64,000 nucleotides of DNA from DASXHZ01 sp036488085 (lineage in GTDB: Bacteria; Acidobacteriota; Thermoanaerobaculia; Gp7-AA8): NCBI GenBank assembly GCA_036488085.1, contig DASXHZ010000046.1, forward strand, positions 62,001-126,000. Reading direction: 5' to 3'. The notes under the pieces are model-generated. The model ran no database searches. It was not told the origin of the DNA and worked only from the letters and a program-made list of their open reading frames with translations. Position numbers and translations under genes: made by a program. This document shows positions 34,896-42,331 of this stretch, piece after piece (position 1 is the stretch's first letter; the number at the start of each line of letters is the position of its first letter).

Positions 34896-36289
34896 TTCGC
34901 GCGCGCGCAGAACCCGCCCACCACTGCCCGCACCAGCCGCGTCCCCTCGGCGAAGAACTGCGTCCGGATCCGCTCGTCGTTCCCGTGCACCGTGCCGGCG
35001 TCGTAGTAGTTCACCTTGAACGGCGCGATGCCGTACGCCACGATGCCGCGCGACCGGAAGTAGCGGCTGTCCGTCGTCCCGGCGCCGACGATCGCCGCGA
35101 CGCGCGACCCCGGCTCGTCCTCCTTCATCTTCTGGTCGAGCACGCGAAAGAGGTCGGTGTCGCTGCTCGTAGCCGGAACGGGGTCGCTGGTCAGCAGCAC
35201 CTCGACCTCGCCATTCGCCCCGACCGCATCGCGCACGCGCTGCAGCATCGCCTCGTGCGTCTCGTCGGGAAGGAGCCGGATGTCGACGTCGGCCACCGCG
35301 CTCGCCGGAATCGAGTTGATCGTCGTCCCGGCCCCGACGTGCGTCAACGCGATCGTGTCGTGCAACAGCGCGCGATACGACGGCGACAGCACTTTCGCGA
35401 TGCGCTCGCCCGCGATCTCGTTCTCGATGTTCCGCAGCACCTCGCCGCGCTCGTCCTTCCGCGCGGCGCCTGCCTCGTGAAAGTAGCGCTCGACGTCCGG
35501 CGTGACGCGATACGGCGTCTCGATTTTCTCGATGCCGTCGAGCGCGCGCACGAGCTTCGCCACGCTTCCGCCGTCGTCCGGCGGCGACGCGGCGTGGCCG
35601 CCTATCCCTTTCGCATGCACCCGCAGCCAGAGCGGCACCTTCTGCTGCACCTCGATGCCCCAGAAGACGACGCGATCGACGACCGTCTCGTTGTACCCGC
35701 CCTCGTTCAACACGTATCCGACGTTCTCGAACAGGTCGCGGCGCGTGTCGAGCAGCTCCTTCGCGCCGCGGACGCCGCCCGCCTCTTCGTCGGCGGTCGC
35801 GAGAAAGATGACGTCGCGCGCGAGCGCCGCGTTCGTCCGTTTCAGCTCGATCATCGCCATTGCCTCGGCGATCCCGAGCGATTTGATGTCGAGCGCGCCG
35901 CGGCCCCAGATGTAGCCCTGCTCGACGACGCCGGCGAACGGCGGCTTCGTCCACTCATTCGGGGCGGCCGGGACGACGTCGATGTGGCTGAGTAGCAGCA
36001 ACGCCTTCTCATTCGTCCCCGATCGCAGCCGCGCATACACCGACTGCCGCCGCGGATCCGCTCCGATCAGTTGCGCCGGGATGCCGTTGCGAGACAGGAG
36101 TTGCTGCAGATACCTCGCCCCCGCGCTCTCGTTCCCCGGCGGATTCGTCGTGTCGATCCGCAGATACCCGACCAGCGCCTCCCGCCCTTCCACATCGAGC
36201 GGGTCCTCATTCGCCGACGCCGCGCGCCTGCACTCCAGCGACGCAACGAGGAGGAAGAGGAAAGGCAGAAGAATCGCGCGTCGCGCCAT
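34892..36289 (-). CDS. M20-family metallopeptidase, exported
   Basis: From the ATG at 36289 the product has 465 residues and a signal peptide (MARRAILLPFLFLLVASLEC). The Cys lies in an imperfect lipobox, so lipid anchoring is possible but unsure. Zinc-site motifs are LLLSHIDVVP, GRGALDIKSLG (bridging Asp), ATADEEAGG (catalytic Glu pair) and a late His near the C-terminus. A dimerisation domain sits at ~210-330. This is the M20 carboxypeptidase/aminoacylase layout. Although the frame is open upstream to 36379, that stretch is the heptamer hairpin, so the 36289 start is preferred. Coupled by 4 bp to the YfhO gene. Confidence 0.9.
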   Translation of the reverse strand: MARRAILLPFLFLLVASLECRRAASANEDPLDVEGREALVGYLRIDTTNPPGNESAGARYLQQLLSRNGIPAQLIGADPRRQSVYARLRSGTNEKALLLLSHIDVVPAAPNEWTKPPFAGVVEQGYIWGRGALDIKSLGIAEAMAMIELKRTNAALARDVIFLATADEEAGGVRGAKELLDTRRDLFENVGYVLNEGGYNETVVDRVVFWGIEVQQKVPLWLRVHAKGIGGHAASPPDDGGSVAKLVRALDGIEKIETPYRVTPDVERYFHEAGAARKDERGEVLRNIENEIAGERIAKVLSPSYRALLHDTIALTHVGAGTTINSIPASAVADVDIRLLPDETHEAMLQRVRDAVGANGEVEVLLTSDPVPATSSDTDLFRVLDQKMKEDEPGSRVAAIVGAGTTDSRYFRSRGIVAYGIAPFKVNYYDAGTVHGNDERIRTQFFAEGTRLVRAVVGGFCARAK

Positions 36290-36305
36290 CCGAGGCGAGT
36301 ATACG

Positions 36306-36383
36306 AGTTGCCGGTGGCTAGTTGCCGGTTGCCGGGAGCAGCGTCTGGCAACTGGCAACTGGCAACCGGCAACCGGCAACTCG
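36306..36383. repeat. Inverted repeat of 7-bp GGCAACN units
   Basis: Five direct copies of a GGCAAC-containing heptamer lie at about 36347-36381, and inverted GTTGCCG copies at 36306-36335. The longest perfect arms are 16 bp, 36320-36335 and 36366-36381. The repeat fills the gap between the pilin-like stop (36384) and the M20 start (36289). Its structure matches the GTTATCC repeats, although the heptamer sequence differs. It could be a terminator or processing hairpin for the pilin transcript. Confidence 0.88.
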
Positions 36384-36875
36384 TCACTGCGGCGGATACG
36401 CGACGAACGACCCGTTACTGAAAACGATGTCGCAGTCGAAGTTGGTGATGTAGCCGGTGGCCGGACTCGACTCGAAGATACCGTCCTTGCCGGCCGACAC
36501 GATCACGTACCGCTGGGCGTTGCCCGCCCCGATCGGCTTATCGAGAAAAATGTTGTAAGCCCGATTCCAGCCGTCCATTCGCGGAAGCGACCGGATGTAC
36601 GTCGGCTCCAGCATCGTTGCCACATCCGTCGACGTGATCGGATTCGATGCGCCGAGCAGACCGGCCGAAGCAGCGGCCGCGTTGTACGCCGAGAAATCGG
36701 AAGCGCGTGACTCCCACGCCGTGGAGATCGCCTTCATGTTCGCCATCGTCCGCTTCTGCTTCGAGCGCTGGATGGCCGTCAACATGTTGGGGATCGCAAT
36801 CGCCGCCAGGATGCCGATGATCGCGACCACCATAAGGAGCTCGATCAGCGTGAAGCCTCTCTCTCTTCGACGCAA
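36384..36875 (-). CDS. Type IV pilin/pseudopilin-like protein
   Basis: The start is a TTG at 36873-36875, six bases after a perfect AGGAGG, giving 163 residues. The leader is only seven residues (LRRRERG) before the prepilin peptidase site G|FTLIELL, the classical class III signal. The hydrophobic N-terminal helix continues MVVAIIGILAAIAIPN. Glu5 of the mature protein is present. The C-terminal globular part contains GWNRAYN and a single Cys-containing strand ending near YPPQ, resembling type II secretion GspG/GspH-like or minor pilins. No other pilus, secretion or prepilin peptidase gene is in the window, so it must rely on machinery elsewhere. Confidence 0.88.
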   Translation of the reverse strand: MRRRERGFTLIELLMVVAIIGILAAIAIPNMLTAIQRSKQKRTMANMKAISTAWESRASDFSAYNAAAASAGLLGASNPITSTDVATMLEPTYIRSLPRMDGWNRAYNIFLDKPIGAGNAQRYVIVSAGKDGIFESSPATGYITNFDCDIVFSNGSFVAYPPQ

Positions 36876-36881
36876 ATTTGC

Positions 36882-36887
36882 CCTCCT
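36882..36887 (-). promoter_or_regulatory. Ribosome-binding site fixing the TTG start of the pilin gene
   Basis: AGGAGG on the minus strand, six bases before TTG. It is one of the few perfect Shine-Dalgarno sequences in the window. It decides against the in-frame upstream ATG at 36929, which would place eighteen basic residues in front of a leader that is already complete. Confidence 0.85.
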
Positions 36888-37039
36888 GAATTTAAAGATC
36901 GGTGCCCTAGACCGCAATCGGAATACCAACGCCGCGGGCCAGCCCTAAGTCACCGGAGGTCAGATAGTTGGGTACCCAATCGGTGTGCCGCGCCAGCGGC
37001 GGAATTGACGCGTTGTGTGAAGCTGACTGACAAAAGTCG
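36888..37039. other. Intergenic region with a 12-bp palindrome
   Basis: This non-coding stretch lies between the pilin-like gene and tdk, both on the minus strand. It should carry the pilin promoter. The only clear structure is the perfect palindrome TTGGGTACCCAA at 36968-36979, which could be an operator. A TGGCCCG-like sequence at 36926-36941 only loosely recalls a sigma-54 promoter. Confidence 0.4.
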
Positions 37040-37648
37040 TCAGCCGGCTACCGGCTGTGGAATCGTGAGCTGTACCTCCGGCTCTTCCATCGCTTGCGCC
37101 CGATACAGCTCGTAGCATCCGCGGCATCGCGCTTCGTACGACGAGTCGCCCACCTCCACCTGCGCATCGCCGCCGCTCACCCTCTGCGAGTAATGCGCGG
37201 CGCCGCGGCACCGCACGCAGACGGCGTGCATCTTCGAAACTTCCTCAGCCACCGCGAGTAGTCCCGGCATCGGGCCGAACGGACGCCGCATGTAGTCCTG
37301 ATCGAGTCCGGCGGCGATGACGCGGATCCCGGCATCCGCAAGCTGCATGCAGACCTCGACGATCCCGCCGTCGAAGAACTGCACCTCGTCGATCCCGACC
37401 ACCTGCACGCCGATCTCAACCCGCGCCAGCAACTCGTTCGCCGTCCCGACGGAAATGGCCTTCAGCCGCCGGTCGTCGCGCGAGACCACTTCAGCGTCGC
37501 CGAAGCGATCGTCGAGCGCAGGCTTGAAAACCTGCACGCGCTGCCGCGCGATCACCGAGCGTCTCAAACGGCGAATCAGCTCCTCTGATTTTCCGGAAAA
37601 CATGCCTCCGGCAATGATCTCGATCCAGCCGCCGCGATGTCCGTCCAA
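37040..37648 (-). CDS. tdk: Thymidine kinase
   Basis: From a TTG at 37648 the enzyme has 202 residues, the usual length. The P-loop AGGMFSGKSE (residues 13-22) is preceded by a beta strand (WIEIIA), followed by Walker B VVGIDEVQFF with the catalytic Glu, the lasso-loop region and zinc-binding Cys pairs (CVRC, and CRGC near the C-terminus). It phosphorylates thymidine to dTMP in nucleotide salvage. A GGAGG about ten bases before the TTG supports this start; longer in-frame extensions run into the divergent outer-membrane protein gene. Confidence 0.95.
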   Translation of the reverse strand: MDGHRGGWIEIIAGGMFSGKSEELIRRLRRSVIARQRVQVFKPALDDRFGDAEVVSRDDRRLKAISVGTANELLARVEIGVQVVGIDEVQFFDGGIVEVCMQLADAGIRVIAAGLDQDYMRRPFGPMPGLLAVAEEVSKMHAVCVRCRGAAHYSQRVSGGDAQVEVGDSSYEARCRGCYELYRAQAMEEPEVQLTIPQPVAG

Positions 37649-37715
37649 GTGGGATGTGCCTCCGATGTGGTGTCGGAGTGCAGGATAACAAAACTCTGCT
37701 ACTCTGATCCCACAG

Positions 37716-39272
37716 TTGAAACGGTCGCTCGTCCTGCTCGCACTGCTGCTCGGCACAGGTGCACTCGCCGAGCCGCTGCGCGTCGGAAAAATCATCGTCC
37801 GCGCGCTCGACGTCTACTCCGACGACGAGGCGAACCGCGGCGCCGTCTACGGCTTCGCCGACCGGCTGCACGTCGAGACGCGCGAAAAAGTCATCCGCAA
37901 GTTCCTCCTCTTTCATGAGGGCGAGCCGTTTCGCCCCGAGCGCGTCGCCGAAACGGAGCGCAATCTGCGCGGGCAGCGCTTCCTGAAATCGGCGAGTGTC
38001 GTCGCGCAACCGCCGCACGACGGCGTCGTCGATGTCGTCGTCACCACCCAGGACTCGTGGTCGATCGCGCCGGAGACGCAGGCCGGCAACAAAGGCGGTG
38101 CGAGCCAGGTCGGCGCCTCGATCGTCGAGACGAATCTTCTCGGCACCGGCAAGGCGATGGCCCTCCGGTGGGACAAAACGGTGGATCGCACCCGCTTCCT
38201 CGTCGACTACCAGGACCCGACCATCAGCTCGTCGTATTGGAACGCGCGCGTCACGTACGGCATGAACTCCGACGGCTACGAGCACGCCTTCACCCTGCAG
38301 CGTCCGTTCTTCGCCTTTGCGACGCCATGGTCGACCGACTTCGAGTTCGACTCGCTGCGCCAGGACGATCGCCTCTACCTCGCCGGCGAGACGACCGACA
38401 AGTTCCGGCACGACTCGTCGCGCATGGTCGCCAGCTTCGGCCGCGCCTTCGATCCGAACGACGTTCGCGCCAACCGCCTCGTCGGCGGCATCCGCGTCGC
38501 CCGCGACGACTTCTCCGAGGAGACCGGGACGACGCTGCCGGAGTCGCACAACTTCCGGTACGTCTTTCTCCGGTACGAACGTGCGAACAACGACTTCGTG
38601 AAGCTGAACTTCGTCAATAAAGACCTCAGATACGAAGACTTCAACCTCGGCGGCTCCTACTCGCTCGAGACCGCGGTATCGCCGCGTGCATTCGGCACGA
38701 CGGCGAACACGTTCTTCGGCCGCGCCTGCGCCTCCGACGGCCTGCGCCTCGGCAACACGAGCTTCGCGATTCCGGCGTTCACCCTCGAGTCGCGCTTTGA
38801 TGGCGGAGCCGCGAACTCCGTCGCCAACGCCTCGATCAATTACGTGAAGCGCTTCGACACCGACCGTCCGACAGCCACCGTCGCTCGCGTCACCGTCACC
38901 GACGGATGGCGCCTCGACAAGAACGTCCAATTCTTCGCCGACGGCCTGACCGGATTGCGCGCCTATCGCCTGCACGCTTTCACGGGCAGCCGCTCGTTCA
39001 TCGCCAACGTCGAGCAACGCCTCTACCTCGGCAGAGAGATCGCGCAGCTCGTCTCCCCCGGCGTCGTCGCTTTCTTCGACACCGGCAACGCGACCTACGG
39101 CGGCGCCTCGAAACTCTTCGCCGTCAAGAGCGACGTCGGTGTCGGCATCCGCATCGGCCTCCCACGCAGCCCGAAAAACCTCATTCGCATCGACGTCGCC
39201 TACCCCCTCTACTCCGAGATCGGCCGGCGGCGCGGATTGCTCGTGTCGTTCGCCAGCGGCCAGGCGTTCTAG
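37716..39272 (+). CDS. POTRA/beta-barrel outer-membrane protein (Omp85-like)
   Basis: This TTG-start gene encodes 518 residues with a clear Sec signal peptide (KRSLVLLALLLGTGALA). Residues ~22-110 form a POTRA-like domain (VIRKFLLFHEGEPFRPERVA, then LRGQRFLKSASV, a hallmark of BamA/TamA/ShlB POTRA units). The rest is rich in alternating aromatic/polar strands ending in a terminal Phe (SFASGQAF), as expected of a beta barrel inserted by BAM. With only one POTRA it is not BamA; a minimal TamA-like or Patatin-associated barrel is likely. This shows that the organism has an outer membrane. Confidence 0.85.
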   Translation: MKRSLVLLALLLGTGALAEPLRVGKIIVRALDVYSDDEANRGAVYGFADRLHVETREKVIRKFLLFHEGEPFRPERVAETERNLRGQRFLKSASVVAQPPHDGVVDVVVTTQDSWSIAPETQAGNKGGASQVGASIVETNLLGTGKAMALRWDKTVDRTRFLVDYQDPTISSSYWNARVTYGMNSDGYEHAFTLQRPFFAFATPWSTDFEFDSLRQDDRLYLAGETTDKFRHDSSRMVASFGRAFDPNDVRANRLVGGIRVARDDFSEETGTTLPESHNFRYVFLRYERANNDFVKLNFVNKDLRYEDFNLGGSYSLETAVSPRAFGTTANTFFGRACASDGLRLGNTSFAIPAFTLESRFDGGAANSVANASINYVKRFDTDRPTATVARVTVTDGWRLDKNVQFFADGLTGLRAYRLHAFTGSRSFIANVEQRLYLGREIAQLVSPGVVAFFDTGNATYGGASKLFAVKSDVGVGIRIGLPRSPKNLIRIDVAYPLYSEIGRRRGLLVSFASGQAF

Positions 39273-40447
39273 GCAAAGACGTCAGCCAACTTCGCAACAC
39301 CGGCGCGCATCCGCTCGTCCGTCTCTTTCGCGAACGTCAACCGCATCGTGTTCTTGCCGCTGCCATCGACGAAGAACGGCGCTCCCGGAATGTAGGCGAC
39401 TCCATTCGCGACCGCGCGTTCGACGCACGCCGCCGTGTCGACCTCGGGAGCGAGCGTCACGAACGTGAACAGTCCTCCCGCCGCGTCGGTCCACACCGCG
39501 CGGCCGGTGAAATGCTCGGATAGCGCCGACAACAGCGTCGCCCGCTTGCCGCGATAGAACGCCCGCACCTTTTCGATCTGCGGACGGAGCGCGCCCGACG
39601 CGCAGAACTCGTCGACGATCGACTGGTCGAGCATTCCGGAGCACAGATCGGCCGCCTGCTTCCCGATCTCCAGCCGCGACGCGATCGCCGGCGGCGCCAC
39701 GATGAACCCGCAGCGCAGCCCCGGTGCGAGCACCTTCGAGAACGACCCGAGGTAGATCACACGGCCGTCGTCGTCATGGGACTTGATCGGCGTCGTGTCG
39801 GCGTCGTCGACGTACACCAGCTCCCCGTACGGGTCGTCTTCGATCACCAGAAAGTCAAATTCGCGCGCGATCTCCAGCACACGGGCGCGGCGCTCCTGCG
39901 TCATCAGCCGTCCCGACGGATTCTGAAAATTCGGGATCACGTAGAGCAGCTTCGGCTTCGTCCGCGCCGCCACCTCCGCGAGCGACTCCGGCACGATCCC
40001 CTCGTCGTCCTGCTCCACGCCGGCCAGCTTCGCGCTGCGTGCGTGGAACGACGACGTCCCGCCGATGTACGTCGGCAGCTCGACCAGTACCGTGTCGCCC
40101 GGATCCAGCAGCGTGTGCGCCACGAGATCGAGCGCCTGCTGCGATCCGGTCGTCACGATCACCTCGTCCGGCGTGCAGCGAACCTTCCGCTCGCCGGCCA
40201 GCGACGCGATGAACGCGCATAGCCGCGGAAGGCCGCGCGTCGGGCCGTACTGCAGCGCGATGTGCGGCCGCTCGCGCACCACCCGCGCCGCGATCGCCCC
40301 GATCTCTTCCGCCGGAAACGTCTCCTGATTCGGACTCCCTCCCGCGAACGAGATCACGTTCGGATCATTCATGTACTTCGCAAACGCCCGGATCGCCGAC
40401 GGCCGGAACGCCTGCGCGTCGCGGGAGAAGAGATGTTCGTAGTTCAT
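39269..40447 (-). CDS. PLP-dependent aminotransferase, class I/II (LysN/MocR-like fold)
   Basis: From the ATG at 40447 the enzyme has 392 residues. The PLP lysine is K238 in GSFSKVLAPGLRCG; the PLP-binding Asp lies in VIEDDPYGEL, the stacking Tyr in the TYIGG loop, and Asn in NFQNPSG. Sequence style (YGPTRGLPRL, TTGSQQALDL) matches 2-aminoadipate/aromatic aminotransferases. Substrate is uncertain: lysine, leucine or aromatic amino acids in relatives. It overlaps the upstream membrane-protein gene by 4 bp. Its stop shares a CTAG with the stop of the convergent outer-membrane protein gene. Confidence 0.92.
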   Translation of the reverse strand: MNYEHLFSRDAQAFRPSAIRAFAKYMNDPNVISFAGGSPNQETFPAEEIGAIAARVVRERPHIALQYGPTRGLPRLCAFIASLAGERKVRCTPDEVIVTTGSQQALDLVAHTLLDPGDTVLVELPTYIGGTSSFHARSAKLAGVEQDDEGIVPESLAEVAARTKPKLLYVIPNFQNPSGRLMTQERRARVLEIAREFDFLVIEDDPYGELVYVDDADTTPIKSHDDDGRVIYLGSFSKVLAPGLRCGFIVAPPAIASRLEIGKQAADLCSGMLDQSIVDEFCASGALRPQIEKVRAFYRGKRATLLSALSEHFTGRAVWTDAAGGLFTFVTLAPEVDTAACVERAVANGVAYIPGAPFFVDGSGKNTMRLTFAKETDERMRAGVAKLADVFA

Positions 40448-41361
40448 GGGCGATCGGACAGCGCGGCGAACGAGGCCAGCATCCACATCCCGACGGCGGC
40501 GCTGAACGCGCTTTGCAGGATGGAAATGGCGATGCGCGCGGGAGCGAAGGCGAGAGACATATAGGCGTTGTGCGCCGACGGCACCGAGAAGACGAACGAG
40601 AACATGCCGATCGCCGCCGCGCCGCCGAAGCTGATCACGAAGAGGATGAAGGCGACCGCGAAGTGGCGTCCGAAGTCTGCCTTCGCCTCCGCCCAGGCCA
40701 CTTTCGTCGCATTCGACGCGTCGAGATTCCGCTCCACTGCCAGGATGACCGCCTTCAGCGACCAGATCGCCGCGACGACGGACGAAATGATCAGGAGAAA
40801 AATGCACGCCACAAGGCCGAAACAGCCGATGCACGCGATCACTCCGCCGTTCGAGCCGCGGAACGCCAGCAGCGCCGCGAGCGTGATCACCGCCGGCACC
40901 AGCACGATCGCCACCGTCGTCCCGTACGTGATGTTGTAGATCCAGAAGACCGTCCACATCGAGTGCCGGCCGCCGCTCAGCCACCGCTCCATGCTGAACA
41001 CTTTGAGTGCACTCCCCGACCGCTCGGCATCGACAAACGTCTGCGCGCAGCCGGCGATCACGAACGAGTGGATCACCAGCAGCACGAGCGCGAGCACCAG
41101 CGCACCGACGAAGATCCAGACGAACACCGCGAGGTGCTCCAACAGCGTCGACGCGATCGTTGCCGCCGCCTCCTCTGGCTTGTCGGCGTTGAATCCCGAC
41201 AACCCGATCGACACCAGCAGCGGCACCACCGCCGCGATGACCGCCCCGATGATCAGGATCCCGTACAGCACGTTCTCCGCGACCCGCAACGCCATCAGCG
41301 GCCAGTTCGCGAACGCACTGTCGAACCCGCGGCGAAGGACGTCGGTGATGGAGCGCTTCAC
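40444..41361 (-). CDS. Polytopic membrane protein, unknown function
   Basis: A 305-residue protein with about six to seven membrane helices (for example ILIIGAVIAAVVPLLVSIGL, then VFVWIFVGALVLALVLLVI). A conserved-looking motif ERWLSGGRHSMW lies between helices 3 and 4. There is no signal peptide or enzyme motif. It resembles the membrane domains attached to glycerophosphodiester phosphodiesterases and DUF-type integral proteins. It overlaps the aminotransferase gene by 4 bp, which could mean a role in amino acid handling, but this is a weak inference. Confidence 0.72.
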   Translation of the reverse strand: MKRSITDVLRRGFDSAFANWPLMALRVAENVLYGILIIGAVIAAVVPLLVSIGLSGFNADKPEEAAATIASTLLEHLAVFVWIFVGALVLALVLLVIHSFVIAGCAQTFVDAERSGSALKVFSMERWLSGGRHSMWTVFWIYNITYGTTVAIVLVPAVITLAALLAFRGSNGGVIACIGCFGLVACIFLLIISSVVAAIWSLKAVILAVERNLDASNATKVAWAEAKADFGRHFAVAFILFVISFGGAAAIGMFSFVFSVPSAHNAYMSLAFAPARIAISILQSAFSAAVGMWMLASFAALSDRP

Positions 41362-41372
41362 ACCGGCAGTTT

Positions 41373-41395
41373 ATCCCGCTGCGCAGCAGCGGGAT
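41373..41395. repeat. Perfect hairpin, 10-bp stem
   Basis: A 10-bp perfect stem (ATCCCGCTGC against its complement) with a 3-base loop lies between the DnaC-like gene and the membrane-protein gene, both on the minus strand. No T-run follows on either strand, so it is not a standard intrinsic terminator; mRNA processing or a repeat-family member is possible. Confidence 0.6.
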
Positions 41396-41471
41396 CAATG
41401 GAGCAGCCTACGCGGAATGCGGCTGATCGTCGGTGGCTGCGCTGACGCGCGGCATCAACTGAGAAAGCAAC

Positions 41472-42188
41472 CTACAAGGTATTGCGCCTATGGTCCGACG
41501 CCCCCGTGAACGGCACCAGCGTCGCCATCTCATACAGCCGGCTGCGGAGGCGCGTGCCGATGCGCGCGGCGAGCGGCTCCTCCTTCGCGTCCGGGTTGTC
41601 GGTGTAATTCGTCGTGAAGATCGTCGTCCGCTCCTCGTTGTACCGCGTGTTGATCACGTAATAGAGGATGTCCTGGACGAACGTCGTCGGCTTCTGCGAC
41701 CCGAGCTCGTCGAGCACCAGCAGGTCCGTCTCCAGCAGCGGACGCAGCAGCTCCGACTTGCTCGGCACCTCGTCCGAATCGAATGACGCCTGGATCTCCT
41801 GGATCAGATCCTGGAAATTGCAGAACAGCACCCGCCCCTGCTTCCCGCTATTGACGATCTCGACCAGCGCCGCGACGGCGAGATGCGTCTTCCCCGAGCC
41901 GCACGGCCCGATCATCAGCAGCCCGCGCCCTGCATCCGTCGAAGGCCAGAGATCGACGAACTCCTGCACCCGCGCCTTGGCGTTCTTCAGCACCGGCTGC
42001 TTCTCGTGGAACGACTCCAGCGTGCAGTGCTGATACCGCTTCGGAATCTGCGCGCTCGCCAGCCGTTGCCGCCGCCGCAAATCGCCCTGACACCCGCAAG
42101 CCTCCACGCGCAACGAGTCGCCCGGCACCGGCAGCCAGCCCGAGCCGTTGCATCGCGGACAGGTGGTCGGCTCGAGGGCGGTGGACAT
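41472..42188 (-). CDS. DnaC/IstB-like ATP-binding protein (helicase-loader type)
   Basis: The 238-residue protein starts with a zinc finger (CPRCNGSGW plus a later CGC), then a linker of basic helices. A AAA+ ATPase domain follows: Walker A GPCGSGKTHLA, Walker B LLVLDELG, sensor I TTNYTDN and an arginine finger in RIGTRLRSRL. This is the layout of DnaC/DnaI helicase loaders and of IstB. No transposase is adjacent, so I favour a replication or primosome role over an IS21-type origin. The 3' end precedes a hairpin; upstream lies the octamer/heptamer repeat shared with the divergent cyclase-like gene. Confidence 0.87.
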   Translation of the reverse strand: MSTALEPTTCPRCNGSGWLPVPGDSLRVEACGCQGDLRRRQRLASAQIPKRYQHCTLESFHEKQPVLKNAKARVQEFVDLWPSTDAGRGLLMIGPCGSGKTHLAVAALVEIVNSGKQGRVLFCNFQDLIQEIQASFDSDEVPSKSELLRPLLETDLLVLDELGSQKPTTFVQDILYYVINTRYNEERTTIFTTNYTDNPDAKEEPLAARIGTRLRSRLYEMATLVPFTGASDHRRNTL

Positions 42189-42217
42189 GGGGGGAGTTTA
42201 ACGGGTGCACGCGGTTT

Positions 42218-42296
42218 CTCTTACTTCTTACCTCGGGGTTTCGAGGTTTCGAGGTTTCGAGGTTCGAGGTTCGAAGTAAGAGGTAAGAAATAAGAG
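42218..42296. repeat. Inverted repeat with GGTTTCGA/GGTTCGA tandem loop
   Basis: Seventeen-base arms (42218-42234 and 42280-42296, one mismatch) enclose a loop of three 8-bp GGTTTCGA and two 7-bp GGTTCGA units. It lies in the divergent gap between the DnaC-like gene and the cyclase-like gene, so it probably sits in or near both promoters. It is the fourth tandem-unit inverted repeat of the window. Confidence 0.85.
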
Positions 42297-42331
42297 GGGT
42301 AAGAGCTTCTCGATATACTCGCCCTTCACCG

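Noticed and set aside
36926..36941. Sigma-54-like promoter for the pilin gene
   Set aside because: TGGCCCG is present, but the -12 GC is missing at the required spacing (GG found, one base off), so the match is not better than chance.
41373..41395. Intrinsic terminator
   Set aside because: The stem is perfect but no T-run follows on either strand.
41472..42188. IS21-family IstB transposition helper
   Set aside because: No IstA transposase, no terminal inverted repeats and no target duplication seen; the zinc-finger plus AAA layout also fits a DnaC-type loader.
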